This document shows, piece by piece, positions 50,991-61,292 of a stretch of DNA of 64,000 nucleotides. Source of the stretch: Streptomyces pyxinae (GTDB lineage: Bacteria; Actinomycetota; Actinomycetes; Streptomycetales; Streptomycetaceae); the NCBI RefSeq assembly GCF_024756275.1, contig NZ_JANUGQ010000008.1, forward strand, positions 1-64,000. Direction: 5' to 3'. The notes beneath the pieces are model-generated. The model saw only the letters and a list, made by a program, of their open reading frames with translations. It did no database searches and was not told the DNA's origin. A program made the position numbers and the translations under genes. Within the stretch, counting starts at the first letter, position 1; the number at the start of each line of letters is the position of its first letter.

Positions 50991-51336
50991 CGGGGTGGGC
51001 CGTCGGCCCTGGTCCGAAGCGAGTGGCCACCCACCGGGGGGCACCGGTCCAGGGTGGACCGCCGGCCCGGGATCGGGGCCACCGACCCGGGATCGGGGTC
51101 ACCCACCCGGAACCACTGCCCCGGAACGGGGTCACCGGCCCGGAACCACCGGTCCGGGACCGGGGCGCCGGGGCGGCTCACCCGTTCACGGGGGCGGCGC
51201 TCTGGTTTACCACGGGGGTTCCGGCGGATCCGGTTCCGGTTCCGGTTCGGGACGGGGATCACATCGGGGGAGGACCGACGGGTTCCGGTCGGGTACCGGA
51301 AGTACAGGTTCCCCGGGGAGTGCCCCGCACGGCCAT

Positions 51337-51383
51337 ACGGCGGTGCCCCCGGCCGGAAGTCCTCCGGACGGGGGCACCGCCGT
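51337..51383 (-). terminator. Hairpin terminator after sucB
   Basis: ACGGCGGTGCCCCCG pairs perfectly with CGGGGGCACCGCCGT around a 17-base loop, 50 bases past the stop. Confidence 0.75.
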
Positions 51384-51432
51384 GCGCCGGCGACGGGCGC
51401 GGGGCCCGTCGGGCTCAGCGCCGCTCGGGGGC

Positions 51433-53271
51433 TCAGAGGCCGAGGTCCACCTCGAACTCGCCGGCCTCCAGGATCGCCTTGACGGCCGTCAGGTAGCGGG
51501 CCGCGTCGGCACCGTCCACCAGGCGGTGGTCGTAGGAGAGCGACAGGTAGGTCATATCGCGGATGGCGATGGTCTCGCCCAGGTCCGGGTGGTTCACGAC
51601 CACCGGACGGCGGACGGTGGCGCCGATGCCCAGGATGGCGACCTGGTTCGGCGGCACGATGACCGTGTCGAACAGCGCACCGCGCGAGCCGGTGTTGCTG
51701 ATGGTGAAGGTGGCACCGGACATGTCGTCCGGGGTGAGGCCGCCGCCCCGGGCCTTGCCCGCCAGCTCCGCGGTCTTCTTGGAGATGCCGGCGATGTTCA
51801 GGTCGCCCGCGCCCTTGATGACCGGGGTCATCAGACCCTTCTCGGCGTCCACGGCGATGCCGATGTTCTCCGAGTCGAAGTACGTGACCGTGCCCTCGTC
51901 CTCGTTGATCCGGGCGTTGATGACCGGGTGGGCCTTCAGCGCCTGGGCCGCCGCCTTCACGAAGAACGGCATCGGGGAGAGCTTGACGCCCTCGCGGGCG
52001 GCGAACGCGTCCTTGGCCCGGGCGCGCAGCTTCATCAGCCTGGTGATGTCGACCTCGACCACCGAGGTCAGCTGGGCCTGCGAGTGCAGGGCCTTCATCA
52101 TGTTGTCGCCGATGACCTTGCGCATCCGGGTCATCTTGACCGTCTGGCCGCGCAGCGGGGACGCCTCCAGCGCCGGGGCCTTCGGCGCGGACGCGGCCGG
52201 AGCGGCGGCGGCCGGGGCCGGTGCGGCCTTGGCGGCCTCGGCGGCGGAGATCACGTCCTGCTTGCGGATACGGCCGCCGACGCCGGTGCCCTTGACCGAG
52301 CCCAGGTCGACGTCGTTCTCGGCCGCCAGCTTGCGGACCAGCGGGGTCACATAGGCGCCCTCGTCACCCTTGGGGGCGGCGGGAGCGGCCGGAGCGGCGG
52401 CGGGCGCCGGCTGGGCCGGGGCGGGAGCCGGAGCGGCCGGGGCGGGCTGCGCCGGAGCCGGGGCCTGGGCGGCGGGCTGCGCCGGGGCGGCCGGGGCCGG
52501 CTGGGGCGCCTCCTGCTTCGGGGCCTCCTGCTTCGGGGCCTCGGGCTGCGGGGCCTCCTGCTTGGGGGCCTCCTCCTGCTGGGGCGCCTCGGCCGGAGCG
52601 GCGGGGGCCTGGGCCGGGGCGGCACCGGGCGCGCCGATGACGGCCAGCTTGGCGCCGACCTCGGCGGTCTCGTCCTCGCCCACCACGATCTCCAGCAGCA
52701 CACCGGCGGTGGGCGCGGGGATCTCGGTGTCGACCTTGTCGGTGGAGACCTCGAGCAGCGGCTCGTCGGCCTCGACCGAGTCACCGACCTCCTTGAGCCA
52801 GCGGGTGACGGTGCCCTCGGTGACCGACTCGCCCAGCGCGGGCAGCACCACGTCGGTGCCCTCGGCCGAGCCGCCGCCGGAGGCCGCCTCGGCGGTCGGG
52901 GCGGGGGCCGGGGTCTCGGTCTCGGTGGACGGGGCGGCCTGCGGGGCCTCCTGCGCCGGGGCGGACTCCTGCTGGGCGGGAGCCTCCTCCTGGGCCGGAG
53001 CCTGCTCCTGGGCGGGGGCCTCGGCCGCGCCGGAGCCGTCGTCGATGAGGGCCAGCTCGGCGCCGACCTCCACCGTCTCGTCCTCGGCGACCTTGATGGC
53101 GGACAGCACGCCGGAGGCCGGGGCGGGGATCTCGGTGTCGACCTTGTCGGTGGAGACCTCGAGCAGCGGCTCGTCGGCCTCCACGCGGTCGCCCTCGGCC
53201 TTCAGCCAGCGGGTGACGGTGCCCTCGGTGACGCTCTCACCGAGCGCGGGCAGGGTTACGGAAACCGGCAT
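51433..53271 (-). CDS. sucB: Dihydrolipoamide acyltransferase (E2), two lipoyl domains
   Basis: 612 aa. Lipoyl domain 1 (1-77, lipoyl-Lys K43 in [12 protein letters not shown]) and a near-identical domain 2 (about 140-215) are followed by Ala/Pro/Gln linkers, a peripheral-subunit-binding domain ([20 protein letters not shown]) and the catalytic domain with [12 protein letters not shown] (H582, D586). Usually annotated as succinyltransferase. Its place beside aceE, lpd, lipB and lipA resembles Corynebacterium, where the equivalent gene encodes the acetyltransferase AceF. It may therefore serve PDH or both complexes. Lpd is encoded 54 bases upstream on the same strand. Confidence 0.95.
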   Translation of the reverse strand: MPVSVTLPALGESVTEGTVTRWLKAEGDRVEADEPLLEVSTDKVDTEIPAPASGVLSAIKVAEDETVEVGAELALIDDGSGAAEAPAQEQAPAQEEAPAQQESAPAQEAPQAAPSTETETPAPAPTAEAASGGGSAEGTDVVLPALGESVTEGTVTRWLKEVGDSVEADEPLLEVSTDKVDTEIPAPTAGVLLEIVVGEDETAEVGAKLAVIGAPGAAPAQAPAAPAEAPQQEEAPKQEAPQPEAPKQEAPKQEAPQPAPAAPAQPAAQAPAPAQPAPAAPAPAPAQPAPAAAPAAPAAPKGDEGAYVTPLVRKLAAENDVDLGSVKGTGVGGRIRKQDVISAAEAAKAAPAPAAAAPAASAPKAPALEASPLRGQTVKMTRMRKVIGDNMMKALHSQAQLTSVVEVDITRLMKLRARAKDAFAAREGVKLSPMPFFVKAAAQALKAHPVINARINEDEGTVTYFDSENIGIAVDAEKGLMTPVIKGAGDLNIAGISKKTAELAGKARGGGLTPDDMSGATFTISNTGSRGALFDTVIVPPNQVAILGIGATVRRPVVVNHPDLGETIAIRDMTYLSLSYDHRLVDGADAARYLTAVKAILEAGEFEVDLGL

Positions 53272-53325
53272 GGTTTCGGTTGCTCCTTACGAATTTCGGA
53301 AAGTGGTCGTCGCGCCCGGACTGGA

Positions 53326-54714
53326 TCAGTCGTGGGAGTGGAGGGGCTTGCCGGCCAGCGCCAGGTGGGCCTCGCCGAGCGCCTCGTTCTGCGTCGGGTG
53401 GGCGTGGATGAGCTGCGCGACCTCGGCCGGCAGCGCCTCCCAGTTGTAGATCAGCTGCGCCTCACCGACCTGCTCGCCCATCCGGTCACCCACCATGTGG
53501 ACGCCGACCACGGCACCGTCCTTCACCTGGACGAGCTTGATCTCGCCCGCGGTCTTCAGGATCTTGCTGCGGCCGTTGCCCGCCAGGTTGTACTTCAGTG
53601 CGACGACCTTGTCCGCGCCGTAGATCTCCTTGGCCTTCGCCTCGGTGATGCCGACGGAGGCGACCTCGGGGTGGCAGTACGTCACCCGGGGCACACCGTC
53701 GTAGTCGATCGGCACGGTCGCCAGACCGGCCAGCCGCTCCGCCACCAGCATGCCCTCCGCGAAGCCGACGTGCGCGAGCTGGAGGGTCGGGACGAGGTCG
53801 CCCACCGCCGAGATGGTCGGCACATTGGTGCGCATGTACTCGTCGACCAGGACATAGCCCCGGTCCGTCGCGACGCCCTGCTCCTCGTACCCGAGACCGG
53901 CGGAGACCGGGCCGCGGCCGATGGCGACCAGCAGCACCTCGGCCTCGAAGGTCTTTCCGTCCGCGAGGGTGACCTTGACGCCGTTGTCGGTGTACTCGGC
54001 GCCCTGGAAGAAGGTGCCGAGGTTGAACTTGATGCCGCGCTTGCGGAAGGCGCGCTCAAGAAGCTTCGAGCTGTTCTCGTCCTCGACCGGGACGAGGTGC
54101 TTCAGGCCCTCGATGACCGTCACATCGGTGCCGAAGGACTTCCACGCCGAGGCGAACTCGACGCCGATGACGCCGCCGCCCAGGATGATCGCGGACTCCG
54201 GGACGCGGTCCAGCGTCAGGGCGTGGTCCGAGGAGATGATCCGGTTGCCGTCGATCTCCAGGCCCGGCAGCGACTTCGGGACCGAACCGGTGGCGAGGAG
54301 GACATGGCGTCCCTCGACCCGCTGGCCGTTCACGTCCACCGAGGTGGGGGAGGAGAGCCGGCCCTCACCCTCGATGTAGGTCACCTTGCGGGAGGCGACC
54401 AGGCCCTGGAGGCCCTTGTAGAGGCCCGAGATCACGTCGTCCTTGTACTTGTGGACGGCCTTGATGTCGATGCCCTCGAAGGTGGCCTTGACACCGAACT
54501 GGTCGGCCTCGCGCGCCTGGTCCGCGATCTCGCCCGCGTGCAGCAGGGCCTTCGTCGGGATGCAGCCGTTGTGCAGGCAGGTGCCGCCGAGCTTGTTCTT
54601 CTCGATCAGTGCGACGTCCAGGCCCAGCTGCGCACCCCGCAGGGCCGCGGCGTAGCCGCCACTGCCACCGCCGAGGATCACTAGGTCGAAAACGGTGCTG
54701 GCGTCGTTCGCCAC
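53326..54714 (-). CDS. lpdA: Dihydrolipoamide dehydrogenase (E3)
   Basis: 462 aa flavoprotein that reoxidises E2 lipoyl groups with NAD. FDLVILGGGSGGYAAALRG binds FAD. The redox disulphide is C46/C51 (GGTCLHNGCIP). AIILGGGVIGVEFAS binds NAD. The C-terminal HPTQNEALGEA supplies H439 and E444. The GTG at 54714 has GGAGG 7 bases upstream. It is first in an lpdA-sucB operon. Confidence 0.97.
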   Translation of the reverse strand: MANDASTVFDLVILGGGSGGYAAALRGAQLGLDVALIEKNKLGGTCLHNGCIPTKALLHAGEIADQAREADQFGVKATFEGIDIKAVHKYKDDVISGLYKGLQGLVASRKVTYIEGEGRLSSPTSVDVNGQRVEGRHVLLATGSVPKSLPGLEIDGNRIISSDHALTLDRVPESAIILGGGVIGVEFASAWKSFGTDVTVIEGLKHLVPVEDENSSKLLERAFRKRGIKFNLGTFFQGAEYTDNGVKVTLADGKTFEAEVLLVAIGRGPVSAGLGYEEQGVATDRGYVLVDEYMRTNVPTISAVGDLVPTLQLAHVGFAEGMLVAERLAGLATVPIDYDGVPRVTYCHPEVASVGITEAKAKEIYGADKVVALKYNLAGNGRSKILKTAGEIKLVQVKDGAVVGVHMVGDRMGEQVGEAQLIYNWEALPAEVAQLIHAHPTQNEALGEAHLALAGKPLHSHD

Positions 54715-55329
54715 GTCACGTCCTCCATGCATGTGCGCCGGTCGCCGGTCCTCGATGACCGTCGGCGGCTGGTGTTCGGCCGCTGTCTCTTCGGCCCTGT
54801 GGTGGGGGCCCTGTCCTGCCGGGAACCCATCTTCGCACTTGTCGCGGCCGACCGGGGCACGGGGCCGTTCCCGCCCCGGCCCGTGACTTCCCCCACGTCG
54901 CCGCCCGGGCGCGCGCTTCTCACGTACGGTGCCCACCCGGCTCCCGTGGGTGGGCGCGGGACGCTGTCCCCGGACCCGGCCGCCGCTTCCCGCCCCCGGG
55001 CGCCCGACCGGCCGTCGGCCCGTCTGCCCCGGGACGGGTGGATCACGCCGAGAGGCGTGCCACCCCCGGGGCCGCCCCGGGGATGGCCGGCCGCCCCGGA
55101 CGTCCACGCGGGCCGCCCCGGGGATGCCCGTCGCCTCGCCCCGCGCTCGGCCCGTCCCCACGCCTCCTGACGAGTGGCCTCGGAAGGACGGGCCCCCGCC
55201 CCCGCACCCCCCTGGCAGCCGGGCCTGGGGCGGGAGCGGGAGACCCCGCACTCCCCTGCTCGCCCGCCCCCTCCGGGCGAGCGAGCCGAAGGGGGCGCGT
55301 CGGTGTCGAAAGGAGGGGGCCCCGGACGG
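54715..55329. other. Spacer between pepA and lpdA, no gene seen
   Basis: About 600 GC-rich bases. GGGCCGCCCCGGGGATG occurs twice (near 55069 and 55110). The part next to lpdA must hold the lpdA promoter, but I cannot pick hexamers with confidence. Confidence 0.5.
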
Positions 55330-55348
55330 AGTCCGGGGGAGAGCGAGC
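55330..55348 (-). terminator. Short hairpin directly after pepA
   Basis: CCCCGGAC-gga-GTCCGGGG, one base beyond the pepA stop codon. Confidence 0.6.
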
Positions 55349-55349
55349 C

Positions 55350-56873
55350 TCAGAGAGTCTCGGCCAGCTTCACCAGCGTCCGCACCGACGAGCCCGTGCC
55401 GCCCTTCGGGGTGTAGCCGTAGGGACCGCCCTCGTGGAAGGCGGGGCCGGCGATGTCGAGGTGGGCCCAGGTGATGCCCTCGCCGACGAACTCCTTGAGG
55501 AAGAGGCCCGCGACCAGGCCGCCGCCCATCCGCTCGCCCATGTTGGCGATGTCGGCGGTCGGGGAGTCCATGCCCTTGCGCAGGTCGGCCGGGAGCGGCA
55601 TCGGCCAGGACTGCTCCCCGACCTGCTCGGCGATCTCGTGCAGCGAGGTGCGGAAGTCGTCGTCGTTGGCCATGACCGCGAAGGTGCGGTTGCCGAGCGC
55701 CAGCACCATGGCGCCGGTGAGGGTGGCCACGTCCACGATGGCGTCCGGGTTCTCCTCGGAGGCGCGGGTGAGCGCGTCGGCCAGCACCAGGCGGCCCTCG
55801 GCGTCGGTGTTCAGCACCTCGACGGTCTTGCCGCTGTACATGGTGAGCACGTCGCCGGGGCGGGTGGCCGAGCCGGACGGCATGTTCTCCGCGAGCGCCA
55901 GCCAGCCGGTGACATTGACCGGGAGCCCGATACGGGCGGCCGCGACGACGGCGGCGAAGACGGCGCCGGCGCCGGCCATGTCGCACTTCATCGTCTCGTT
56001 GTGGCCGGCCGGCTTCAGCGAGATGCCGCCCGAGTCGTAGGTGATGCCCTTGCCGACCAGGGCGAGGGTCTTCGACGCCTTCGGGTGGGTGTAGGCGATA
56101 CGGACCAGCCGGGGCGGGTTGGCCGAGCCGGCGCCGACGCCCAGGATGCCGCCGTAGCCGCCCTTGGTGAGCGCCTTCTCGTCCAGCACCTGGACCTTGA
56201 GGCCGTGCTCCTTGCCGACGGCGGTGGCGGTGGCCGCGAAGGTCTCGGGGGTGAGGGCGTTGGGCGGGGTGTTGACCAGGTCGCGGCAGCGGTTGATCTC
56301 CTCGGCCAGCGCGACCGCGCGCTCGGCACCGGCCTTGTACGCCTTGTCCCGGGGCTTGGCGCCCAGCAGCGTCACCTCACCGAGCGGCGCCTTGCCGTTG
56401 CCCTTCCCGTCTCCCTTTCCGTTGCCCTCGGAGCGGAAGGCGGTGAAGGTGTACGCGCCGAGCAGGGCGCCCTCCCCGATGGCCTCGGCGTCCTCGACGG
56501 ACTCCACCGGCAGGGCGAACCCGGCCTTCTTCGCGCCGGTCAGGACGCGGGCGGCCGAGCCGGCGGCGCGGCGCAGGGTCTCGGTGCCGTACGCCTCGTC
56601 CCGGTCGGGAGCGGTACCGAGGCCGACGGCGAGCACCACCGGGGTCTTCAGGCCGGAGGGGGCGGGCAGCTTGGTCACCTCACCCTCGGCACCCGAGGCG
56701 CCCAGGGTCTCCAGGACGCCGGCCAGCTTGCCGTCGAACGCCTTGTCCACGGCCTCGGCGCCCGGGGCCACGACGAGTCCCTTGCCGCCGGCCGGAGCCT
56801 TGGCGACGCCGACCACGAGGGCGTCCGCGCGGAGCGTCGCCGCCCCGCCGGTGCTGAGAGTGAGAGCAGTCAC
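55350..56873 (-). CDS. pepA: Leucyl aminopeptidase (M17)
   Basis: 507 aa cytoplasmic metallo-aminopeptidase. The C-terminal catalytic domain has VGKGITYDSGGISLKP (metal Lys/Asp), MKCDMAGAGAV, VLNTDAEGRLVLADAL (NTDAEGRL signature) and DVATLTGAM. The N-terminal domain has a small Gly/Lys/Asn insert (GNGKGDGKGNGK) near residue 155. GTG start. In streptomycetes pepA lies beside lpd, as here. Confidence 0.97.
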   Translation of the reverse strand: MTALTLSTGGAATLRADALVVGVAKAPAGGKGLVVAPGAEAVDKAFDGKLAGVLETLGASGAEGEVTKLPAPSGLKTPVVLAVGLGTAPDRDEAYGTETLRRAAGSAARVLTGAKKAGFALPVESVEDAEAIGEGALLGAYTFTAFRSEGNGKGDGKGNGKAPLGEVTLLGAKPRDKAYKAGAERAVALAEEINRCRDLVNTPPNALTPETFAATATAVGKEHGLKVQVLDEKALTKGGYGGILGVGAGSANPPRLVRIAYTHPKASKTLALVGKGITYDSGGISLKPAGHNETMKCDMAGAGAVFAAVVAAARIGLPVNVTGWLALAENMPSGSATRPGDVLTMYSGKTVEVLNTDAEGRLVLADALTRASEENPDAIVDVATLTGAMVLALGNRTFAVMANDDDFRTSLHEIAEQVGEQSWPMPLPADLRKGMDSPTADIANMGERMGGGLVAGLFLKEFVGEGITWAHLDIAGPAFHEGGPYGYTPKGGTGSSVRTLVKLAETL

Positions 56874-57234
56874 GGTGGTGATTTCTCGCTTCCGATATCG
56901 AGTAGTGAGGCGGTCGAAGGGGTGGGCCGACCGTGCCCGGCGCTCGGCGGGAAGCACTCCGCCGGACGGGGTACCGCACGGTCCGGCCCCTCGGGGCGCC
57001 GGGGACGAGCCTACGCGCGCCAGGGTTCCTCGCTCACAGGGGCGGCGTTTCACCCTTCCGTGACGCCCGCCCAGGGACGTCTGTGACGTCTGTCCGGGTC
57101 GTCCCGCTTGGCGAATGAGAGCTGCGTCACACTCCCTGCAATCGCATAAGGGAGGCGCGTACCCCTTTGCATCATCTCCACAGATCCTCCGTGCCCGAGC
57201 CGGCCGGAGGGACGCACGAGGGGGGTACTCACCC
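56874..57234 (+). other. Intergenic region upstream of the exopolysaccharide genes
   Basis: 360 bases between divergent genes. GACGTCTGT is repeated in tandem at 57076-57093, and the stretch 57130-57180 is less GC-rich (ATCGCATAAGG, TTTGCATCATC) and probably contains the promoter of the gene at 57235. No riboswitch was recognised. Confidence 0.4.
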
Positions 57235-59307
57235 ATGTCCGCTGAACTCCGCCGCGGGCGCCCGTCCGCCGGGCTCCGGCGCGGGCGCGCCGGCCGTGCG
57301 GCCGGGGCGCTGGCCGTAGCCGCGCTCATCGCCGCCACCGTCCCCGCCACCGAGGCGGCCGCCGCCGATCCCGTACCCCGTGTCGACCTGACCGTGCTGG
57401 TCGTGGACGACGGCGGGAGCTCGCTGGCGGCCGTCGCCGCCGAACTGAAGGGGTCCGGGGTGCCCTACCGGACCGTACGGCTGGACCAGCCGGGCCGGCC
57501 GGTGATCGACGCGGCCTTCCTGGCCGACACGGTCGACGGCCGGCCGCGCGCCAAGTTCCAGGGCGTCGTCCTGCCCAACGAGGCGCCCGGCGGACTCGCC
57601 GCCGCCGAGCTGACCGCGCTCGCGGCGTACGAGCAGAAGTACGCGATCCCGCAGGTCGACGCGTACACCTGGGCGCACCCCGGGGTGGGCCTCGACTACA
57701 CCGATCAGGGCGGCCGCTCCGGGACCTTCGACGGGGTGGGGACCTCGGTCACCGCCGCCGGCCGGAGCGGGCCCTTCCGCTACCTGGACGGGCCGCTGAC
57801 CTTCGAGGACAACGCCCCGGGCGTCTCCGAGAGCTACGGCTACGCCGGCCGCCCCCGCACCGGCTACACCAGCTATCTGGACGTCCCCGTGGACGGCGGC
57901 GGGCGGGCCAGCCTCCTCGGCGAGTACGCCCACGACGGCCGCCGGGAGCTGGTCGTCACCTTCGCGTACAACCAGAACCAGCGGCAGTTCCGGGCGCTGT
58001 CCCGGGGCATCGTGGAGTGGCTGACCCAGGGCGTCCACCTGGGTCAGAGCCGCAACTACTTCTCCGTCCACGTGGACGACGTCTTCGCGCCCGACGCCCG
58101 CTGGGACACCGAGCGCGACTGCACGCCCGGCGACATCGACTGCGCCGGGGGCGCCGGGGAGGAGACCCCGGAGATCCGGATGACCGCCGAGGACGCCCGG
58201 TACGCCGCCCAGTGGCAGCGCTCCAGCGGCTTCACCCTCGACATGGTGTACAACGCCGGCTCGGGCGAGGAGTGGAAGGCCGAGAACGGCGGCACCGACG
58301 CCCTCGCCACCCAGCTGCTCGCGGACCGGGCGCAGTACCGCTGGATCAACCACACCTACACCCACGCCTTCCTCGGCTGCGTCCAGGACGTGAGCGCGGT
58401 GCCCTGGCGGTGCGCCACCAACGCCAATGGCAGCACCCAGTACGTCAGCCGGAGCGAGATCTCCGCCCAGATCCGGGACAACCACGACTGGGCCGTCCGG
58501 AAGGGCATCGCGGTCGACCGCGCCGAGCTGGTCACCGGTGAGCACTCCGGCCTCAAGGTCCTCCCGCAGCAGCCGGCCGACAACCCGAATCTCGCCGGGG
58601 CGCTGGCCGACAACGGGGTGAAGTGGACGGCCAGTGACAATTCCCGGGAGCCCCAGCAGCGGGCGGTGGGCGCCGCGAAGACGGTCCCGCGCCACCCGAT
58701 GAACGTCTACTACAACGTCGGCACCGCCGCCGAGATGACCGACGAGTACAACTGGATCTACACCTCCCGGGCCGACGGCGGCAGCGGCATCTGCGAGGAC
58801 AACCCCGCCTCCACCTGCATGGCCGGCCCGCTCGACCCGGCCACCGGCTACGGCTCGTACATCGTCCCGCAGGAGGCCCGGATCGCGCTCAGTCACGTCG
58901 TGGCCAACGACCCCCGGCCGCACTACGTCCACCAGTCCAACCTGGCCGAGGAGCGGCTGCTCTACCCGGTCCTGGACAAGGTCCTCGCGGACTACCGGGG
59001 CCTGTTCGCGGACAACACCCCGCTGGTGACGCCCCGGCAGAGCGAGGCCGGTACGGAGCTGGCCCGCCGCGCCGACTGGGACAAGGCCCTCGCGGACGGC
59101 AAGGTCACCGCGTACCGCATCGGCAACACGGTGACCGTCAAGGCGCCGTCGGGCGTGACCGCGCCGGTCACCGCACCCGAGGGAACCCGCAAGCGGCTGC
59201 TGCTGGGCACCACCGCCTTCGGCACGGCCTACGCCGGCGCCCGGTCGGCCTGGACCTCGCCCGACCTGCTCCAGTCGGCGGTCACCCTCACCCTGCCGAC
59301 GACCTGA
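57235..59307 (+). CDS. Secreted Agd3-like exopolysaccharide deacetylase (CE18-type)
   Basis: 690 aa with a signal peptide (RRGRAGRAAGALAVAALIAA, cleavage near AAAADP). Residues ~45-265 form an N-terminal module starting DLTVLVVDDGGSSLAAVAAE. The NodB-like deacetylase part has YFSVHVDDVFAPDARWD (D281, D282) and WINHTYTHAFLGC (H373, H377), giving the Asp-His-His metal site. Cys pairs flank the site. Architecture and motifs recall Agd3 of Aspergillus, which deacetylates galactosaminogalactan. A ribosome site (GAGGGGGG) lies ~10 bases before the ATG. It precedes PelF-, Sph3- and Ega3-like genes, which supports the call. Confidence 0.78.
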   Translation: MSAELRRGRPSAGLRRGRAGRAAGALAVAALIAATVPATEAAAADPVPRVDLTVLVVDDGGSSLAAVAAELKGSGVPYRTVRLDQPGRPVIDAAFLADTVDGRPRAKFQGVVLPNEAPGGLAAAELTALAAYEQKYAIPQVDAYTWAHPGVGLDYTDQGGRSGTFDGVGTSVTAAGRSGPFRYLDGPLTFEDNAPGVSESYGYAGRPRTGYTSYLDVPVDGGGRASLLGEYAHDGRRELVVTFAYNQNQRQFRALSRGIVEWLTQGVHLGQSRNYFSVHVDDVFAPDARWDTERDCTPGDIDCAGGAGEETPEIRMTAEDARYAAQWQRSSGFTLDMVYNAGSGEEWKAENGGTDALATQLLADRAQYRWINHTYTHAFLGCVQDVSAVPWRCATNANGSTQYVSRSEISAQIRDNHDWAVRKGIAVDRAELVTGEHSGLKVLPQQPADNPNLAGALADNGVKWTASDNSREPQQRAVGAAKTVPRHPMNVYYNVGTAAEMTDEYNWIYTSRADGGSGICEDNPASTCMAGPLDPATGYGSYIVPQEARIALSHVVANDPRPHYVHQSNLAEERLLYPVLDKVLADYRGLFADNTPLVTPRQSEAGTELARRADWDKALADGKVTAYRIGNTVTVKAPSGVTAPVTAPEGTRKRLLLGTTAFGTAYAGARSAWTSPDLLQSAVTLTLPTT

Positions 59308-59370
59308 CGGGCCGACAGTTCGACGAGCCGACGAGCCGACGAGCCGACGGCCCGGCGGGTCCGGTGACGG

Positions 59371-59444
59371 GCGTCGCGGCGGTCCGACGCGCCGGACTGC
59401 CGCGACGCACCGACGATCCGCCGCACCCGCCAGTGCGGCGGATC
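59371..59444 (+). terminator. Two tandem hairpins after the deacetylase gene
   Basis: GCGTCGCGGCGGTCCG / CGGACTGCCGCGACGC (59371-59408, 15 of 16 bp) and GATCCGCCGCA / TGCGGCGGATC (59415-59444, perfect). They follow a GACGAGCC-G tandem (59322-59350). The glycosyltransferase gene at 59703 should therefore have its own promoter in 59445-59690, where I see only GC-rich DNA. Confidence 0.7.
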
Positions 59445-59702
59445 CGACGGTCTGACCGGCCCGGCGGACCGGCCGGCCCCCTCACCCGGGGCCTGCCGGG
59501 ACGTCGCGGGCGGCCCGCGCGTACCAGCTCGCACCCACCGGGCGCCCCGCCCGTATCCACCGACCGGCCCGCGCGCCCGGCCCCCCACCGGGCGGCCGTG
59601 CGCCTGGACCGAACCCACCGGGCGGCCCGCGCGCGCCGCCCGTACCCATGCGCCCCGCACCCGGCCATGGCACCGCACGTACCCACCTGGGGAGAACCAC
59701 CC

Positions 59703-61292
59703 ATGCCCAGCCCTGGCCGCCATGTCACCCTGCTCACCGAAGGCACCTATCCGCATGTCCACGGCGGCGTCAGCACCTGGTGCGACCAGCTCGTCCGGGG
59801 GATGCCCGAGGTCGAGTTCGAGGTCCTCGCGCTGACCGGCAGCGGCCGGGAGCCGGTGGTGTGGGAGCTGCCGGACAACCTCGTCCGGCACACCTCGTTC
59901 CCGCTCTGGGGGCCGCCGCCCCGCCGGGCCCGGCCGCTGTTCGGCCCGGCCCGCCGCCGGTTCACCGACGTCTACGAGCGGTTCCTGCTCGCGCTGCTCG
60001 ACCCGTCCGCCGTCGGCTGCGACTTCGGCGAGGGGCTCTTCGCCCTCGCCGCGCTCGCCCGGGACGGACGGCTCTCCGCCGCCCTGCGCTCCGAGGCCGC
60101 GGTGCGCTCGCTGATGTGGATCTGGACCCAGCCGCATCTGGAGACCGCCGCCGCCCGGCCCACCGTCCATGACGCCCTCACCGCCACCGACCTGCTGGAA
60201 CACGCCCTTCGCCCACTCGCCGCCCGGCTGCCCGCCACCACCGTCGCGCACGCCGTCTCCAGCGGGCTCGCCACCCTGCCCGCGCTGGTCGCCCAGCACA
60301 CCGACGGCGTCCCCTTCCTCCTCACCGAGCACGGCATCTACCTCCGCGAGCGCTATCTCGGCTACCGCACCGAGGCCCAGCGCCGGCCGGTGAAGGCGCT
60401 GCTGCTCGGCTTCTACCGGGAGCTGAACACCCTGGGCTACCGGAAGGCCGGGCTGATCACCCCGTGCAACCAGTACAACCGGCGCTGGGAGGAGCGCGGC
60501 GGCGCGCCCGCCGACCGGATCCGTACCGTCTACAACGGCGTCGACCCGGGTGCCTTCCCGCTCGCCGGGCCCGAGCCCGAGGTGCCCACGCTCAGCTGGT
60601 GCGGCCGGATCGACCCCATCAAGGACCTGGAGACCCTGATCCGCGCCTACGCCCTCGCCCGCGCCGAACTCCCGGAGCTGCGGCTGCGGCTGTTCGGCCC
60701 GGTCCCGGCCGGGAACGAGGACTACCGCACCCGGCTGGAGAAGCTCGCCGCCGAACGGGGCGTCACCGACGGCGTCACCTTTGAGGGCCGGGTGGACGAT
60801 GTGGCCCGCGCCTACGCGGCCGGCCATCTGGTGATGCTCTCCTCCATCAGCGAGGGCTTCCCCTTCTCGCTGATCGAGGCCATGTCCTGCGGCCGGGCCA
60901 CCGTCTCCACCGATGTCGGCGGGGTGCGCGAGGCGGTCGGGGACACCGGCCTCGTCGTACCGCCCAGGGAACCCGCCGTGATGGCCGAGGCCGTGCTGTC
61001 CCTGCTCAGGGACGGTGAGCGGCGTGCCGCGCTGGGGCGCCGGGCCCGGCAGCGGGTGATCGACCGGTTCACCCTGCGCCGCTCCGTCGACGGCTTCCGC
61101 CGGATCTACCGGGAGCTGGCCGGGGCTCCCGGAGCGGCACCGGCCGAGTCGCCCGCGCCGCCCGAGCCGCACGAGTGGACCCTCCGGCTCCGGCTCACCG
61201 CCCCCTGGCCGGACGGACCCGGGGCGACGGCGACCGGTTCCGGGAAGGCCGGGCCCGGGGCGGCTCTCCCGTCCGCCCGGGAGGTGGCGTGA
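59703..61292 (+). CDS. PelF-type GT4 glycosyltransferase
   Basis: 529 aa cytoplasmic polymerase. The PelF/DUF3492 start is LLTEGTYPHVHGGVSTWCDQ. LLTEHGIYLRERYLGYR and VYNGVDPGAF lie at the domain junction. The GT-B donor domain has LSWCGRIDPIKDLETLIRAY, LRLFGPVPAGNEDY and SSISEGFPFSLIEAMSCG (the E-x7-E site), with a DVGGVREAVGDTG loop. PelF uses UDP-sugars to make the Pel polymer of galactosamine-type sugars. GGGGAG precedes the ATG by ~9 bases. The stop overlaps the next start (TGATG). Confidence 0.92.
   Translation: MPSPGRHVTLLTEGTYPHVHGGVSTWCDQLVRGMPEVEFEVLALTGSGREPVVWELPDNLVRHTSFPLWGPPPRRARPLFGPARRRFTDVYERFLLALLDPSAVGCDFGEGLFALAALARDGRLSAALRSEAAVRSLMWIWTQPHLETAAARPTVHDALTATDLLEHALRPLAARLPATTVAHAVSSGLATLPALVAQHTDGVPFLLTEHGIYLRERYLGYRTEAQRRPVKALLLGFYRELNTLGYRKAGLITPCNQYNRRWEERGGAPADRIRTVYNGVDPGAFPLAGPEPEVPTLSWCGRIDPIKDLETLIRAYALARAELPELRLRLFGPVPAGNEDYRTRLEKLAAERGVTDGVTFEGRVDDVARAYAAGHLVMLSSISEGFPFSLIEAMSCGRATVSTDVGGVREAVGDTGLVVPPREPAVMAEAVLSLLRDGERRAALGRRARQRVIDRFTLRRSVDGFRRIYRELAGAPGAAPAESPAPPEPHEWTLRLRLTAPWPDGPGATATGSGKAGPGAALPSAREVA

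Noticed and set aside
50618..51262. N-terminal extension of the GntR protein through the repeat array
   Set aside because: The frame is open but encodes only Pro/His/Thr repeats; the ATG at 50615 has a ribosome site and begins a complete GntR domain.
50995..54684. Plus-strand frame of ~1230 codons opposite sucB and lpdA
   Set aside because: Runs through repeats and two well-identified genes on the other strand.
57061..57234. Cyclic-di-AMP (ydaO-type) riboswitch before the deacetylase gene
   Set aside because: The conserved core could not be recognised; the region is better read as an ordinary promoter.
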